Source of the DNA: Agromyces mediolanus
Lineage (GTDB): Bacteria > Actinomycetota > Actinomycetes > Actinomycetales > Microbacteriaceae
DNA: 61,228 nucleotides
NCBI RefSeq assembly: GCF_014648575.1
Contig: NZ_BMRJ01000001.1
Span: forward strand, 2,003,155 to 2,064,382
Direction of reading: 5' to 3'
Under the pieces are notes generated by a model. It was not told where the DNA came from. It saw only the letters and a list, made by a program, of their open reading frames with translations, and searched no databases. A program made the translations under genes and the position numbers. Below are positions 1-10,802 of this stretch, one piece after another (the stretch's first letter is position 1; each line of letters starts with the position of its first letter).

Positions 1-9
1 CGGCGCCGT

Positions 10-780
10 TCAGTACTCGGGCGCGATGAGCTGCTCCGGCACCTCGGCGGCCGCGTCGCGGTCGACGAAGAACACGGTGCGGCGGCGGCCCTTGATGCCC
101 GCGACGGGCACCTCGTCGCGGCTCGCGCCCGCGAGCGCGAGGCCGAGGGCAGAGGCCTTGTCGGCGCCCGCGAGCACGAACCAGACGCGCTGCGAGGAGT
201 TCAGCACCGGGCGGGTGAGGCTCAGGCGCTCGGGCGGGGGCTTCGGCGAGTTCCGCACGGCGATGACGGTGCGGTCCGTGACCTGGATACCCGAGCGGTG
301 CGGGAACAGCGAGGCGATGTGCCCGTCCGGCCCGACGCCGAGGAAGGTGATGTCGAAGATGGGGTAGGGCTGCCCGTCGACGCCGTGCGCGGCGAGCTCG
401 GCGGCGTAGACCTCGGCCGCGACGTCGAGCTCCAGCCCGGAGTCGGAGGCTGGGAACGGGTGCGCGTTGCCCTCGGGGAGCTCGAGCGCATCGAGGAGGG
501 CCTCGAACGACTGCGCATCGTTGCGCTCCGCGTCGCCCGCGGGCACCCAGCGCTCGTCGCCCCACCAGAAGTGCACGCGCGTCCAGTCGATGCTCGTCCG
601 GGCGGGCGAGGAGGCGACCGCCTCGAGCACCGCGCCGCCCATGGAGCCGCCCGTGAGGACGATGTGGGCGACCGCCTGCTCGTCGAGGATGTCGAGGAGC
701 TTCGTCATGAACCGCGCGGCGACGGCGGCCGCGAGCGCGGGCTTGTCCGGGTGCACGAGCACCCGTCGGTCGTTGGTCAT
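10..780 (-). CDS. pgl: 6-phosphogluconolactonase
   Basis: Cytosolic enzyme that hydrolyses 6-phosphogluconolactone to 6-phosphogluconate, the second step of the oxidative pentose phosphate pathway. The 256-residue length fits the family. Visible motifs are the glycine-rich VLTGGSMGG near residues 41-49, GDERWVP near 74-80 and the signature GVGPDGHIASLFP near 148-160. The ATG at 780 overlaps the opcA stop by four bases (ATGA), so the two are translationally coupled. It is the last gene of the tkt-tal-pgi-zwf-opcA-pgl operon seen here; nothing further is visible before the window edge. A longer in-frame upstream reading exists but has no family similarity. Confidence 0.95.
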   Translation of the reverse strand: MTNDRRVLVHPDKPALAAAVAARFMTKLLDILDEQAVAHIVLTGGSMGGAVLEAVASSPARTSIDWTRVHFWWGDERWVPAGDAERNDAQSFEALLDALELPEGNAHPFPASDSGLELDVAAEVYAAELAAHGVDGQPYPIFDITFLGVGPDGHIASLFPHRSGIQVTDRTVIAVRNSPKPPPERLSLTRPVLNSSQRVWFVLAGADKASALGLALAGASRDEVPVAGIKGRRRTVFFVDRDAAAEVPEQLIAPEY

Positions 781-1736
781 CCTCGTCCACCTTCCGTTCC
801 GTCGGCGAGCAGCGGCAGGCCGACGGTGATCACTTCGCCGTAGAGTTCGTCCGGGTCGAGCCGGCGCAGCTCGTCGGCGAGGCAGTCGCGCAGGCTCCGT
901 CGGGGGAGCGCGAGATCGTGCACGGGCTGTCCGGGCTGGCGCAGCGTCGCGACACCCGGGACGTCGCGGATCAGCTCGATGCCGCCGCTGGCTCGCTCGA
1001 GCTCGACTCCGTGGATGCCGTGCAGCCCGCTCTCGGCACCGGCGAGGCTGCAGCTCGTCTCGGCCTGCAGCTGGAGCTTCAGCCATGCGGCGAGCAGCGT
1101 CGTCGAGGGGGAGTCGACCGCGCCGGAGACGTGCACGCGCGTCACGGACTCGTAGGGCGGCTGATCGAGCACCGCGGCGAGCTGGGCGCGCCACAGGGTG
1201 AGCCGCGTCCACGCGAAGTCCGCGTCGCCCGGGCGGTAGCTGCGCTCCAGTGCCGCGAGGGCGGCCTGCGGGTCGGGCTGGGCCGAGGCATCCGTGATCC
1301 GTCGATGCGCGATGCGCCCGAGCGGGGCGAGCGCCGGGATCTCCGGCGCCTTGCCCGGCCACCAGGTGACGACGGGCGCGTCGGGGAGGAGCAGCGCCAT
1401 CACGAGGCTCTCCTCGTCGCTCGCGACCTCGCCGAAGGCGCGGAGCACGATGACCTCGCTCGCGCCGGCGTCGCCGCCGACGCGGATCTCGGCATCCAGC
1501 CGCGGGGCGACGCCTGCCCCGTCGGCGCCCGGCTCCGAGGCGACGACGATGACGCGCATCGGGTGCTCGCGGGAGGCGTCGTTCGCCGCCTCGATGGCCT
1601 CCTCCTCGCGCCCGGCCTGGGTCGCGATGATGAGGGTCAGCACCCGGCCGAGGGCGACGACGCCGCCTTCCTCGCGGATCTTCACGAGCGCCTTCGAGAC
1701 CTGGCTGGTCGTGGTGTCTGGCAGATCGACGATCAT
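777..1736 (-). CDS. opcA: Glucose-6-phosphate dehydrogenase assembly protein OpcA
   Basis: OpcA is an actinobacterial and cyanobacterial partner that promotes assembly or activity of glucose-6-phosphate dehydrogenase. The 319-residue protein begins MIVDLPDTTTSQVSKAL and carries the family segments around REHPMRVIVVAS and VVTWWPGKAPE. The ATG at 1736 overlaps the zwf stop by four bases and its own stop overlaps pgl by four, the usual zwf-opcA-pgl arrangement. No catalytic motif is expected. The position directly after zwf supports the assignment strongly. Confidence 0.93.
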   Translation of the reverse strand: MIVDLPDTTTSQVSKALVKIREEGGVVALGRVLTLIIATQAGREEEAIEAANDASREHPMRVIVVASEPGADGAGVAPRLDAEIRVGGDAGASEVIVLRAFGEVASDEESLVMALLLPDAPVVTWWPGKAPEIPALAPLGRIAHRRITDASAQPDPQAALAALERSYRPGDADFAWTRLTLWRAQLAAVLDQPPYESVTRVHVSGAVDSPSTTLLAAWLKLQLQAETSCSLAGAESGLHGIHGVELERASGGIELIRDVPGVATLRQPGQPVHDLALPRRSLRDCLADELRRLDPDELYGEVITVGLPLLADGTEGGRG

Positions 1737-3274
1737 GGGCGCCTCCAGCTGCGTCCGTCGCGGGCGAGGAGGTCGTCGGCCGAACTGGGCCCCCAGGAGC
1801 CGGGGCGGTACTGCTCGGGACGGCCCTGCGTGGCCCAGAAGTGCTCGATCGGGTCGAGGATCTTCCAGGAGAGCTCGACCTCCTCCTGGCGGGGGAAGAG
1901 CGGCGGGTCGCCGAGGAGCACGTCGAGGATGAGCCGCTCGTACGCCTCCGGGCTGGCCTCGGTGAAGGCGTGCCCGTAGCCGAAGTCCATCGTCACGTCG
2001 CGCACCTGCATGCCCGCGCCCGGCACCTTCGAGCCGAAGCGGATCGTGACGCCCTCGTCGGGCTGCACGCGGATCACGAGCGCGTTCTGGCCGAGCTCCG
2101 AGGTCTGGCTGTCGGCGAACACCTGCTGCGGCGCGCGCTTGAAGACCACCGCGATCTCGGTGACGCGGCGACCGAGCCGCTTGCCGGCGCGCAGGTAGAA
2201 CGGCACCCCGGCCCAGCGGCGGGTGCCGATCGTGAGCTTCATCGCCGCGTACGTCTCGGTCGTCGAGTCGGGGTTCATGCCGTCCTCGTCGAGGAAGCCG
2301 ACGACCTGCTCGCCGCCCTGCCAGCCGCCCGCGTACTGGCCCCGGGCGGTGCCCGTCGCGAGATCCTCGGGCAGGCGCACCGCGGCGAGGATCTTCTCCT
2401 TCTCGGCGCGGAGGTCGGCCGCCTCGAAGGAGATCGGCTCCTCCATCGCCGTGAGCGCCAGCAGCTGCAGCAGGTGGTTCTGGATCACGTCGCGCGCCGC
2501 GCCGATGCCGTCGTAGTACCCGGCCCGGCCGCCGACGCCGATGTCCTCGGCCATCGTGATCTGCACGTGGTCGACGTAGTTCGCGTTCCAGATCGGCTCG
2601 TACAGCTGGTTCGCGAAGCGCAGCGCCAGGATGTTCTGCACCGTCTCCTTGCCCAGGTAGTGGTCGATGCGGAACACCGAGTCGGGCGGGAAGACGGAGG
2701 CGACGACATCGTTCAGCTCGCGCGCGGTCTGCAGGTCGCTGCCGAAGGGCTTCTCGATGACCACGCGGCGCCACTGGCCCTCGCGCTGCTCGGTGAGCCC
2801 GGAGCGCTTCAGCTGCTCGGTGACGAGCGGGAAGGACTTCGGCGGGATCGACAGGTAGAACGCGTGGTTGCCCATCGTGCCGCGCTCCCGGTCGAGGGAC
2901 TCGACCGTCTCGCGCAGCCGGTCGAAGGCGTCGTCGTCGTCGAAGGTGCCGGTGACGAAGCGGATGCCTCGGGCCAGCTGCTGCCAGACGTCCTCGCGGA
3001 ACTCCGTGCGCGCGTACTGCTTCACCGAGTCGTGCACGACCTGGGCGAAGTCCTCGTTCTCCCAGTCGCGACGGGCGAAGCCGACCAGCGCGAAGCCGGG
3101 GGGCAGGAGCCCCCGGTTCGCGAGGTCGTACACCGCGGGCATCAGCTTCTTGCGGGAGAGGTCGCCCGTCACGCCGAAGATGATGAGGCTCGAGGGGCCG
3201 GCGATGCGATTCAGCCGGTAGTCCTTCGGAGAACGCAGCGGGTTGTGGCCCGCCTCGATGAGTGCCGGTTGCAC
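1733..3274 (-). CDS. zwf: Glucose-6-phosphate dehydrogenase (NADP+)
   Basis: Oxidises glucose-6-phosphate to 6-phosphogluconolactone and yields NADPH, the committed step of the pentose phosphate pathway. The 513-residue protein shows the dinucleotide-binding GVTGDLSRKK near residues 34-43, EKPFGSD near 184-190 and the substrate-binding RIDHYLGKE near 202-210. The start is taken as GTG at 3274 because it has an AGGAG sequence a few bases upstream and gives the normal family length; there is no nearby ATG. It lies 17 bases downstream of pgi and overlaps opcA by four bases. Confidence 0.94.
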   Translation of the reverse strand: MQPALIEAGHNPLRSPKDYRLNRIAGPSSLIIFGVTGDLSRKKLMPAVYDLANRGLLPPGFALVGFARRDWENEDFAQVVHDSVKQYARTEFREDVWQQLARGIRFVTGTFDDDDAFDRLRETVESLDRERGTMGNHAFYLSIPPKSFPLVTEQLKRSGLTEQREGQWRRVVIEKPFGSDLQTARELNDVVASVFPPDSVFRIDHYLGKETVQNILALRFANQLYEPIWNANYVDHVQITMAEDIGVGGRAGYYDGIGAARDVIQNHLLQLLALTAMEEPISFEAADLRAEKEKILAAVRLPEDLATGTARGQYAGGWQGGEQVVGFLDEDGMNPDSTTETYAAMKLTIGTRRWAGVPFYLRAGKRLGRRVTEIAVVFKRAPQQVFADSQTSELGQNALVIRVQPDEGVTIRFGSKVPGAGMQVRDVTMDFGYGHAFTEASPEAYERLILDVLLGDPPLFPRQEEVELSWKILDPIEHFWATQGRPEQYRPGSWGPSSADDLLARDGRSWRRP

Positions 3275-3291
3275 TGCGGTGGCTCCTGCCG

Positions 3292-4896
3292 TCAGTCGAT
3301 CGCGGCGACGAGGGACGCGAGGTTCGCCGCGGGGTCGGTGAGCGTGAGCGTCAGCACCGGCCGGCCGTGCTCGGCGAGCACACTCGCGTCGCCGGAGGCC
3401 TGGGCCGCGATCAGCTCGCCGAAGGTGAACGGCCGCTCGGGGATCGCGAGATCCTCGGCGGGTCGCTGCGTGAGCTGCAGGAACACGCCCACCGCGGGGC
3501 CGCCCTTGTGGAACTGCCCGGTCGAGTGCAGGAACCGCGGACCCCAGCCGAAGGTGACCGGTCGGCCGGCCCGCGCCGCGAGCAGCTCGCGCAGCTGCGC
3601 GAGCTCGGGGTGCGCGACTCGGTCGACGTAGGCCTGGACCGAGAGGTAGCCGTCGGCCGGCAGCTCCTCGAGCAGCACCTCGATCGCGGAGGCGAGGTCG
3701 CTCGCCGCGCCGATCACCTCGGGCGTGCCGCGCACCTCGATGCCCTCGGCGACGAACGCCGCCGGGGCCGGCTCGGGCCGGGCGTCGAGGAGGCCGCGCG
3801 CCGCGATCTTCGCCGATTCGACGTCGGGCTGGTCGAAGGGGTTGATGCCGAGCAGGCGCCCCGCGACGGCCGTCGCGTACTCCCAGACGAGCAGCTGCGC
3901 GCCGAGGGTGCCGCTCACGCGGATCTCGTCGTTCTCGTCGTCGCGGAAGACGTGGGTGCCCGCGTCGTCGACGAGGCGCACGAGCTGGAGGTCGGAGAGG
4001 CCCCCCGAGAGCTCCGGCGCGCCGGGCTCGAGCACGACGGGCAGCAGGCCCGTGCCCTCCTTGCCGGTGGACTCGGCGATCAGCTGCTCGGCCCAGTCGG
4101 CGAAGCCGACGATGTGGGTGCCGTCGGCGACGATCGCGAGCTTGTCGCGGAGCGGCTGCGTCGCGGCGATCGCGGCACCGAGCACGAGACCGGGGTTCTC
4201 CTCGGTGTCGACCGCGAGGGGCAGCTCCATGGCCTCGGCCTCGTCGAGGATCTCGGCGATGTCCACGCCGGCGAGGCCGGAGGGGACGAGCCCGAACGCG
4301 GTGAGGGCGGAGTAGCGGCCGCCGACGTTGGGGTCGGCGTTGAAGACGCGGTAGCCGGCGGCGCGCGCCGACTCGTCGAGGGGCGAGCCCGGGTCGGTGA
4401 CGATCACGATGCGGCCGACGGGGTCGATGCCCGCATCGCGGAACGCCTGCTCGTACACGCGTCGCTGGCTGTCGGTCTCGACCGTCGAGCCGGACTTCGA
4501 CGAGACGACGAGCGCGCTCGAGGCGAGTCGGTCGGTGAGCGCCGCGCGGACCTGCCCGGGCTCGGTCGAGTCGAGCACGGTCAGCTGCACGCCGGCGGTG
4601 CGGGTGATGACCTCCGGGGCGAGCGAGGAGCCGCCCATGCCCGCGAGGACGATGTGGTCGACCCCGGCGGCGTGGAGTTCGTCGCGGAGCTCGAGGATCT
4701 CGGGGACGAGCGGGCGCGAGATCGCGACGGCCTCGGTCCAGCCGAGCCGCTTCGCGGACTCCTCCTCGGCCGCCGGGCCCCAGAGCTCGGGGTCCTGCGC
4801 CGTGATGCCGCTCGCGACGCGGTCGGCGACGAGCTGGGGGACGACGCGGCGGACGGCCTCCGCCGCCGCACCGCCGACCGAGATGCGGAAGCTCAT
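3292..4896 (-). CDS. pgi: Glucose-6-phosphate isomerase
   Basis: Interconverts glucose-6-phosphate and fructose-6-phosphate, linking glycolysis to the pentose phosphate genes around it. The 534-residue protein has [11 protein letters not shown] near residues 86-96 and the sugar-phosphate binding SKSGSTVET near 133-141. It resembles the divergent actinobacterial form more than the E. coli form. ATG at 4896 overlaps the tal stop (ATGA). Placement of pgi between tal and zwf differs from the corynebacterial tkt-tal-zwf order, so this operon supplies the recycling enzyme as well. Confidence 0.92.
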   Translation of the reverse strand: MSFRISVGGAAAEAVRRVVPQLVADRVASGITAQDPELWGPAAEEESAKRLGWTEAVAISRPLVPEILELRDELHAAGVDHIVLAGMGGSSLAPEVITRTAGVQLTVLDSTEPGQVRAALTDRLASSALVVSSKSGSTVETDSQRRVYEQAFRDAGIDPVGRIVIVTDPGSPLDESARAAGYRVFNADPNVGGRYSALTAFGLVPSGLAGVDIAEILDEAEAMELPLAVDTEENPGLVLGAAIAATQPLRDKLAIVADGTHIVGFADWAEQLIAESTGKEGTGLLPVVLEPGAPELSGGLSDLQLVRLVDDAGTHVFRDDENDEIRVSGTLGAQLLVWEYATAVAGRLLGINPFDQPDVESAKIAARGLLDARPEPAPAAFVAEGIEVRGTPEVIGAASDLASAIEVLLEELPADGYLSVQAYVDRVAHPELAQLRELLAARAGRPVTFGWGPRFLHSTGQFHKGGPAVGVFLQLTQRPAEDLAIPERPFTFGELIAAQASGDASVLAEHGRPVLTLTLTDPAANLASLVAAID

Positions 4897-6002
4897 CGTG
4901 CCGCCCCCAGCGCCTGGCCCACGGACTCGAGCAGCTCGGACCACGAGACGACGAACTTCTCGACGCCCTCGCGTTCGAGCAGCGCGGTGACGTCGTCGTA
5001 GTCGACGCCGACCTTCGCGAGCGCGTCGAGCACGGCACCGGCCTCGGCGTAGGCGCCGGTGACGGTGTCGCCGGTCACGACGCCGTGGGCGAAGGTGGCC
5101 TCGAGGGTCTTCTCGGGCATCGTGTTCACGACGCCCGGGGCGACGAGCTCGGTCACGTACAGGGTGTCGGGCAGGGCCGGGTCCTTGACGCCGGTGGAGG
5201 CCCACAGCGGACGCTGGCGGTTCGCGCCGGCGTCGAGCAGGGCTGCGGCGCGCTCGCTGGCGAACGTCTCCTCGTAGAGCTCGTACGCGAGCCGCGCGTT
5301 GGCCACGCCCGCCTTGCTCTTGAGCGCGAGCGCCTCATCGGTGCCGATGGCGACGAGCCGCTGGTCGATCTCGGTGTCGACGCGCGACACGAAGAAGGAG
5401 GCCACCGAGTGGATCGTCGAGAGGTCGTGGCCGGCGGCCTTCGCCTGCTCGAGGCCGGCGAGGTAGGCCTCCATCACGGCGCGGTAGCGGTCGAGGCTGA
5501 AGATCAGGGTCACGTTGACGCTGATGCCGGCGCCGATGGTCTCGCGGATGGCGTCGAGGCCCTCGACGGTCGCGGGGATCTTGATCATGGCGTTCGGGCG
5601 GTCGACGCGCTCCCAGAGGGTCTTCGCCTCGGCGACGGTGCCGGCCGTGTCATGGGCGAGGCCGGGGGCGACCTCGATCGACACGCGGCCGTCGAAGCCG
5701 CCGGAGCGGTCGTAGACCTCGCGGAAGACGTCGGCCGCGGCCCGGACGTCGTCGGTCGTGATCTCGAACACGGCGCGGTCGACGTCGGCGCCCGAGGCGG
5801 CGAGCGAGGCGACCTGCTCGGCGTAGCGCTCGCCCTTCGACAGGGCCCCGGCGAAGATCGTCGGGTTCGTCGTGACGCCGACGACGTTGCGCTCGGCGAT
5901 CAGGCGGGCGAGGTCGCCCGTCTCGATGCGCTCGCGCGAGAGGTCGTCGAGCCAGATGCTGACGCCGGCCTCGGAGAGCGCGGCGGTGGGAGTGGTGCTC
6001 AT
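4893..6002 (-). CDS. tal: Transaldolase
   Basis: Moves a dihydroxyacetone unit from sedoheptulose-7-phosphate to glyceraldehyde-3-phosphate in the non-oxidative pentose phosphate branch. The 369-residue length matches the long actinobacterial class. The motif VTTNPTIF is near residues 43-50 and the Schiff-base lysine lies in MIKIPAT (about Lys141). ATG at 6002 has an AAGGAG ribosome binding site. It follows tkt by 25 bases and overlaps pgi. Confidence 0.95.
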   Translation of the reverse strand: MSTTPTAALSEAGVSIWLDDLSRERIETGDLARLIAERNVVGVTTNPTIFAGALSKGERYAEQVASLAASGADVDRAVFEITTDDVRAAADVFREVYDRSGGFDGRVSIEVAPGLAHDTAGTVAEAKTLWERVDRPNAMIKIPATVEGLDAIRETIGAGISVNVTLIFSLDRYRAVMEAYLAGLEQAKAAGHDLSTIHSVASFFVSRVDTEIDQRLVAIGTDEALALKSKAGVANARLAYELYEETFASERAAALLDAGANRQRPLWASTGVKDPALPDTLYVTELVAPGVVNTMPEKTLEATFAHGVVTGDTVTGAYAEAGAVLDALAKVGVDYDDVTALLEREGVEKFVVSWSELLESVGQALGAAR

Positions 6003-6027
6003 GGGTTCGTTGCTCCTTCGTGCCCGC

Positions 6028-8118
6028 TCAGGCGGCGAGCGATTCCTTGGCGGCGGCGACGACGGCGTCCGTCGTGATGCCGAACTCGCGGAACAGGGTC
6101 TTGTAGTCGGCGGAGGCGCCGAAGTGCTCGATCGACACGGCGCGGCCGCGGTCGCCGAGGTAGCGCTGCCAGCTGAGCGCGAGGCCGGCCTCGACCGAGA
6201 CGCGCGCGGTGACCGCGGCGGGCAGGACCTGCTCGCGGTAGGCGGCGTCCTGCTCCTCGAACCACTCGAGGCTCGGGGCGGACACGACGCGCGCGGCGAT
6301 GCCCTCTGCGGCGAGCTGCTCGCGGGCCGCGACGGCCAGCTGCACCTCGGAGCCGGTGGCGATGAGGATGACGTCGGGCGTGCCCGACGCCGCCTCGGCC
6401 AGCACGTAGGCGCCCTTCGAGACGTTGGCGGCGCTCGCGAACACCTCGCCGGAGGCGTCGCCGTCGCCGCGCTCGAACACCGGGATGTTCTGGCGCGTCA
6501 GGGCGATGCCGGCGGGGCCGCCGCGGCGCTTCAGGATCTCGAGCCAGGCGTAGGACACCTCGTTGGCGTCGGCCGGGCGCACGACGTCGAGGCCCGGGAT
6601 GGCCCGGAGGCTCGCGAGCTGCTCGATCGGCTGGTGCGTCGGGCCGTCCTCGCCGAGGGCGACGGAGTCGTGCGTCCAGACGAAGATCGAGGGCACCTGC
6701 ATGAGGGCCGCGAGACGCACGGCGGGCCGCATGTAGTCGCTGAAGATCAGGAAGGTGCCGCCGAAGGCGCGCGTCGGGCCGTGCAGCACGATGCCGTTCA
6801 GGATGGCGCCCATGGCGTGCTCGCGGATGCCGAAGTGCAGCACGCGGCCGTAGGGGTTGCCCGCCCACTCGTGGGTGGAGTGCTCGCTCGGCACGAACGA
6901 TCCGCCGCCGTTGATGGTGGTGAGGTTCGACTCCGCGAGGTCGGCCGAGCCACCCCAGAGCTCGGGGAGCTCGGCGGCGAGGGCGTTGATGACCTTGCCG
7001 GACGCGGCGCGGGTGGACACCTCGGTGCCCGCCTCGAACACCGGCAGGACCTGCTCGAGGCCCTCGGGCAGCTCGCCGGCCTCGAGCCGGTCGAGCAGCG
7101 CCTTGCGCTCCGGGTTGGCCGCCGCCCATGCGTCGTAGGAGGTCTGCCACTCGCGGTGCAGGGCCGCGCCGCGCTCGCGGGCGCCGCGGGTGCGCTCGAT
7201 GACGTCCTCGGCGACGACGAAGCTCTGCTCCGGGTCGAAGCCGAGCACCTCCTTGGTGGCGGCGAGTTCGGCGGCGCCGAGCGCCGAGCCGTGGATCTTC
7301 CCGGAGTTCTGCTTGCCGGGGGAGGGCCAGCCGATGATCGTCTTCAGGATGATGAGCGAGGGCTTCGCCTGCTCGCCCTTCGCCGCCTCGATGGCTGCGT
7401 GCAGCTCGGCGACGTCCTCGACGTACTCGCCCGTCTTCTTCCAGTCGACGGTCTGCACGTGCCAGCCGTAGGACTCGTAGCGCTTCGCGACGTCCTCGGT
7501 GAAGGCGATGTTCGTGTCGTCCTCGATCGAGATCTGGTTCGAGTCGTAGATCACGACGAGGTTGCCGAGCTGCTGGTGGCCGGCGAGCGAGGAGGCCTCG
7601 CTCGTCACGCCCTCCTGCAGGTCGCCGTCGCCCGCGACGACGTAGACGAAGTGGTCGAACGGGCTCTCGCCCGCCGGCGCCTCGGGGTCGAAGAGCCCGC
7701 GCTCGTAGCGGGCCGCGTAGGCGAAGCCCACGGCGGACGCGAGGCCCTGGCCGAGGGGACCGGTCGTGATCTCGACGCCGGCGGTGTGGCCGTACTCCGG
7801 GTGGCCCGGGGTCTTCGAGCCCCAGGTGCGGAGCGCCTTCAGGTCGTCGAGCTCGAGGCCGGAGCCCTCGAGGTAGAGCTGCACGTACTGCGTGAGCGAG
7901 GAGTGGCCCGCGGAGAGGATGAAGCGGTCGCGTCCGAGCCAATCGAGGTCGGAGGGGTCGCGGCGCATCACCTTCTGGAAGAGGAGGTAGGCCGCCGGGG
8001 CGAGGCTCATCGCCGTGCCCGGGTGTCCGTTGCCGACCTTCTCCACGGCGTCGGCCGCGAGCACGCGAGCCGTGTCGACCGCGCGATCGTCGAGGGAGTC
8101 CCATTGCAGAGTTGCCAC
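6028..8118 (-). CDS. tkt: Transketolase
   Basis: Thiamine-diphosphate enzyme that transfers two-carbon ketol units between pentose and other sugar phosphates. The protein of about 696 residues shows the N-terminal [14 protein letters not shown], the ThDP motif beginning GDGDLQEG and ending in SNQISIEDD, and the pyrimidine-domain segment with [16 protein letters not shown] at 8118 is chosen because it gives the family's [18 protein letters not shown] beginning with a GGAAGGA upstream; an ATG at 8262 would add about 48 unconserved residues. First gene of the six-gene operon, divergent from ctaB. Confidence 0.95.
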   Translation of the reverse strand: MATLQWDSLDDRAVDTARVLAADAVEKVGNGHPGTAMSLAPAAYLLFQKVMRRDPSDLDWLGRDRFILSAGHSSLTQYVQLYLEGSGLELDDLKALRTWGSKTPGHPEYGHTAGVEITTGPLGQGLASAVGFAYAARYERGLFDPEAPAGESPFDHFVYVVAGDGDLQEGVTSEASSLAGHQQLGNLVVIYDSNQISIEDDTNIAFTEDVAKRYESYGWHVQTVDWKKTGEYVEDVAELHAAIEAAKGEQAKPSLIILKTIIGWPSPGKQNSGKIHGSALGAAELAATKEVLGFDPEQSFVVAEDVIERTRGARERGAALHREWQTSYDAWAAANPERKALLDRLEAGELPEGLEQVLPVFEAGTEVSTRAASGKVINALAAELPELWGGSADLAESNLTTINGGGSFVPSEHSTHEWAGNPYGRVLHFGIREHAMGAILNGIVLHGPTRAFGGTFLIFSDYMRPAVRLAALMQVPSIFVWTHDSVALGEDGPTHQPIEQLASLRAIPGLDVVRPADANEVSYAWLEILKRRGGPAGIALTRQNIPVFERGDGDASGEVFASAANVSKGAYVLAEAASGTPDVILIATGSEVQLAVAAREQLAAEGIAARVVSAPSLEWFEEQDAAYREQVLPAAVTARVSVEAGLALSWQRYLGDRGRAVSIEHFGASADYKTLFREFGITTDAVVAAAKESLAA

Positions 8119-8430
8119 GAGGTTGCTGTTCCTTCCGGTCGTGGCGGGGTCGCGGGGAGCCGACCGGCCCCCGGGCCCGCCAGGGAATCGCTGCGGCGCG
8201 GTGGAGCCCAGACCGTCGGCCCCGACCGTCGACGACTCGTCGGCAGCTCGGCACCGCGCCATCGGGCGCGCTCTCCCTCAGTATATGGAGTGGGGGACTC
8301 GGCCGTGGCCGTTCGTGACGTCGCGGGCCCCGGCGACGCGGTGGGCCCCGCGCCGGCGCGGGGATGGCCTAGAATCGGAGGCGGCGTGCCCGCGCGCGAT
8401 CACCAGCGCGGCGTCACCGGAAGAGGAGCG
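8119..8430. promoter_or_regulatory. Divergent promoter region between tkt and ctaB
   Basis: This gene-free stretch of about 310 bases separates two divergent transcription units. On the minus strand a good -10 hexamer, TATACT, is read from 8285 to 8280 and would give tkt a leader of about 155 bases. On the plus strand TAGAAT at 8370-8375 could be the ctaB -10. No matching -35 boxes are obvious for either. I see no clear operator palindrome. Confidence 0.4.
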
Positions 8431-9351
8431 ATGCAGGCAACAGGCGAGACCACCGAGACCCGGGCCCCGTCGACCTTCCGCCGCAAGCTCGGCGCCTACG
8501 TGGCCCTCACGAAGCCGCGCGTGATCGAGCTCCTGCTCGTCGTCACCGCGCCGACCATGATCCTCGCCCAGCAGGGCCTGCCCGATCTCTGGCTGCTCAT
8601 CGCGACGCTCATCGGCGGAGCCATGAGCGCCGGCAGCGCCGGGGCCTTCAACTGCTACATCGACCGCGATATCGACCGGGTCATGAAGCGCACGCAGGGC
8701 CGCCCGCTCGTCACGGGCGAGCTGAGCGACCGCGAGGCCCTCGTCTTCGCCTACGGACTCGGCGCGGCATCCATCGTCTGGCTCTGGGCGTTCACCAACT
8801 GGCTCGCCGCGCTCCTCTCGCTCGCCGCCATCCTGCTGTACGTCGTCTTCTACAGCCTCATCCTGAAGCGCCGCACCGCGCAGAACATCGTCTGGGGCGG
8901 CATCGCGGGCTGCATGCCCGTGCTCATCGGCTGGGCCGCGGTCACCGAGGACCTCAGCTGGCCGCCGGTCATCCTGTTCCTCATCATCTTCCTGTGGACC
9001 CCGCCGCACTACTGGCCGCTGTCGATGAAGTACAAGGCGGACTACGCCGCGGCGGGCGTGCCGATGCTCGCGGTCGTGCGCGGTCGCGCGCAGGTCGGCC
9101 TCCAGGTCATCCTGTACGCCTGGGCCACGGTCGCGTGCTCGCTGCTGCTGATCCCGATCGCCGGCATGGGCCTCGTCTACTCGACCGTCGCGGTCGTCAC
9201 CGGCGCCTGGTTCATCTACGAGACGCACCGCCTCTACAACCTCGCGATCCGGCACGAGCAGGTCTCCCCGATGCGCGTGTTCCACGGCTCGATCGTCTAC
9301 CTGTCGCTCGTCTTCCTCGCCGTCGGCATCGACCCGCTGCTGCCCTTCTGA
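8431..9351 (+). CDS. ctaB: Protoheme IX farnesyltransferase (heme O synthase)
   Basis: UbiA-family membrane prenyltransferase that adds a farnesyl group to heme B to make heme O for cytochrome oxidase. The 306-residue protein has about eight to nine membrane segments, the Asp-rich prenyl-diphosphate binding motif in [15 protein letters not shown] and the second conserved motif around [10 protein letters not shown]. The start is ATG at 8431, preceded by AAGAGGAG. It is divergent from tkt, a standard actinobacterial arrangement, and convergent with ctaA, which uses its product. Confidence 0.94.
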   Translation: MQATGETTETRAPSTFRRKLGAYVALTKPRVIELLLVVTAPTMILAQQGLPDLWLLIATLIGGAMSAGSAGAFNCYIDRDIDRVMKRTQGRPLVTGELSDREALVFAYGLGAASIVWLWAFTNWLAALLSLAAILLYVVFYSLILKRRTAQNIVWGGIAGCMPVLIGWAAVTEDLSWPPVILFLIIFLWTPPHYWPLSMKYKADYAAAGVPMLAVVRGRAQVGLQVILYAWATVACSLLLIPIAGMGLVYSTVAVVTGAWFIYETHRLYNLAIRHEQVSPMRVFHGSIVYLSLVFLAVGIDPLLPF

Positions 9352-9608
9352 GCGGCGGCACGGCCCGGCGCGGGGCTCGGTGCTCCCGACGGGACGCGGC
9401 GTTGCCGAACGCCCGCCTGCGGCGCCCCGCCTTCTCCTCGATTCCCTCGCGCCGTCACCGCGGGAGGAGATCCCGGGTAGGGGAGGTGCCCGTGGCGAAC
9501 TCGATCCTCCCGTGGCGCCGCACTCCTCCGGCGCCGCCGGCCTCGGGCCCGGCACCGTCGCCATTCGGGGACGTCGGGTTCCAGGCGGGGGGCGACGCCC
9601 GTCGCTCA

Positions 9609-9632
9609 GGCCGCGGTATCGCTGCCGCGGCC
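9609..9632. terminator. Short hairpin between convergent ctaB and ctaA
   Basis: Within the 292-base gap between ctaB and ctaA an 8-bp perfect inverted repeat, GGCCGCGG and CCGCGGCC, flanks an 8-base loop. It lies about 12 bases past the ctaA stop. There is no T-run, so it is only a candidate terminator. The rest of the gap shows nothing recognisable. Confidence 0.3.
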
Positions 9633-9643
9633 GCGGCCGCTGC

Positions 9644-10576
9644 TCAGGCGGCGCTGACCGCCTCGGCGCGCTCCGACTCCGCGGCGCCCTGGGCGACGGG
9701 GCGCTTCAGGTGCAGCACGACGAGGGTGAGCGCCGCCGCGGTGAGCGCGGCGAGCACCATGTGGATGCCGACGGCCAGCACCGGGAGGCCGTTGCGCGCC
9801 TGGTAGAGGCCGACGCCGACCTGCACGAGCTCGGCGGCGAGCAGCACCAGGGTCCACTTGAGCGTCGGTAGCTTGCGGATGCCGGCGACGACGGCGAGCA
9901 CGACCGTCAGGGCGAGCAGCAGGTAGCCGGGCCAGGCGTGGATGTGCTCGAGGATCTCGGCCTCGAAGCCGTTGCGGCCGGCCTCCGAGTCGCCCGAGTG
10001 CGGCCCCGCCCCCGTCGTGAGCACGCCGAAGGCGATCGAGACGGCCATGACCAGGGTCGTCACGTGGGTGAGGATCGCGTACCAGCGGGGGACGGCGAGC
10101 TCGCGCGGCCCGGGCACGGCGTCGAGGCGGGCGAGGAACGCCGCGGTGATGCAGACGAGCACGAGCGAGGAGACGTAGTGGAAGCCGACGATGAACGGGT
10201 TGAGCCCGGTCCAGACGGTGATGCCGCCGACGATCGCCTGCGCGACGATGCCGCCGATGACGACGAGGGAGAGCACCCAGAGGTCGCGGCGCTCGCGGCG
10301 GAGGCGCCAGACGAGCAGCACGACGACGAGCGCGATGATGCCCACGACGCCCGTCATCAGGCGGTTCCCGAACTCGATGAGGCTGTGGTAGCTGAGCTCC
10401 TCGGTCGGCACGAGCGACCCGGGCGTGCACGTCGGCCAGGTCGGGCAGCCGAGGCCCGAGCCGGTGAGTCGCACGGCGCCGCCCGTGGCGATGATGGTCG
10501 TCTCCGCGATGAAGGACAACCAGGCGAAGATCCGCAGGCTCGTCGGGATGTGCAGGCCGGTGCTCGGGCGGTTCAC
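9644..10576 (-). CDS. ctaA: Heme A synthase (COX15/CtaA family)
   Basis: Integral membrane enzyme that oxidises the heme O methyl group to give heme A for aa3 oxidase. The 310-residue protein has about eight hydrophobic helices. Conserved family features are TGGAVRLTGSGLGCPTWPTC near residues 31-50, the histidine in EFGNRLMTGVVG context, and later histidines in VGFHYVSS and HIHAWPGYL. The start is GTG at 10576, with GAGGAA upstream. Its location beside ctaB and divergent from suf is typical of actinobacteria. Confidence 0.92.
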   Translation of the reverse strand: MNRPSTGLHIPTSLRIFAWLSFIAETTIIATGGAVRLTGSGLGCPTWPTCTPGSLVPTEELSYHSLIEFGNRLMTGVVGIIALVVVLLVWRLRRERRDLWVLSLVVIGGIVAQAIVGGITVWTGLNPFIVGFHYVSSLVLVCITAAFLARLDAVPGPRELAVPRWYAILTHVTTLVMAVSIAFGVLTTGAGPHSGDSEAGRNGFEAEILEHIHAWPGYLLLALTVVLAVVAGIRKLPTLKWTLVLLAAELVQVGVGLYQARNGLPVLAVGIHMVLAALTAAALTLVVLHLKRPVAQGAAESERAEAVSAA

Positions 10577-10802
10577 GCGGAGTTCCTCATCCGGGTCGCG
10601 TGGAACGGAGCCAGTGTCGGGGCGACCCTATAGACTTGATCAGATGGCGGGCCCCGCGCGGAGAATCGCGCGCTCGGCCACTCTGCCATCTTAGGTTCGC
10701 AATGGAGCCGCCCGCACATCACCAGTCGTCGCGAACACCTCGATTCACGGCGCACGGTGAGCCGGCCTGATAGCCGGTCGCAGGGAAGGAGAAGAGGAGA
10801 GC
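10577..10802. promoter_or_regulatory. Divergent region between ctaA and suf
   Basis: The 226 bases separate ctaA (minus) from sufB (plus). A -10-like TATAGACT lies at 10629-10636 on the plus strand and would give sufB a leader of about 160 bases. The Shine-Dalgarno sequence for sufB is clear (AAGGAG then GAGGAG). I see no SufR or IscR regulator gene beside the operon, so any iron-sulfur regulator would act from elsewhere. Confidence 0.4.

Noticed and set aside
5872..9351. Very long plus-strand open frame over tal, tkt and ctaB
   Set aside because: Only its last 307 codons (from 8431) are a gene. The rest is Arg/Gly/Val-rich antisense reading of tal and tkt, as expected at high GC.
9481..9806. 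Possible small plus-strand gene starting GTG after GGGAGG downstream of ctaB
   Set aside because: It runs into the ctaA coding region, is Ala/Pro low complexity, and has no family similarity.
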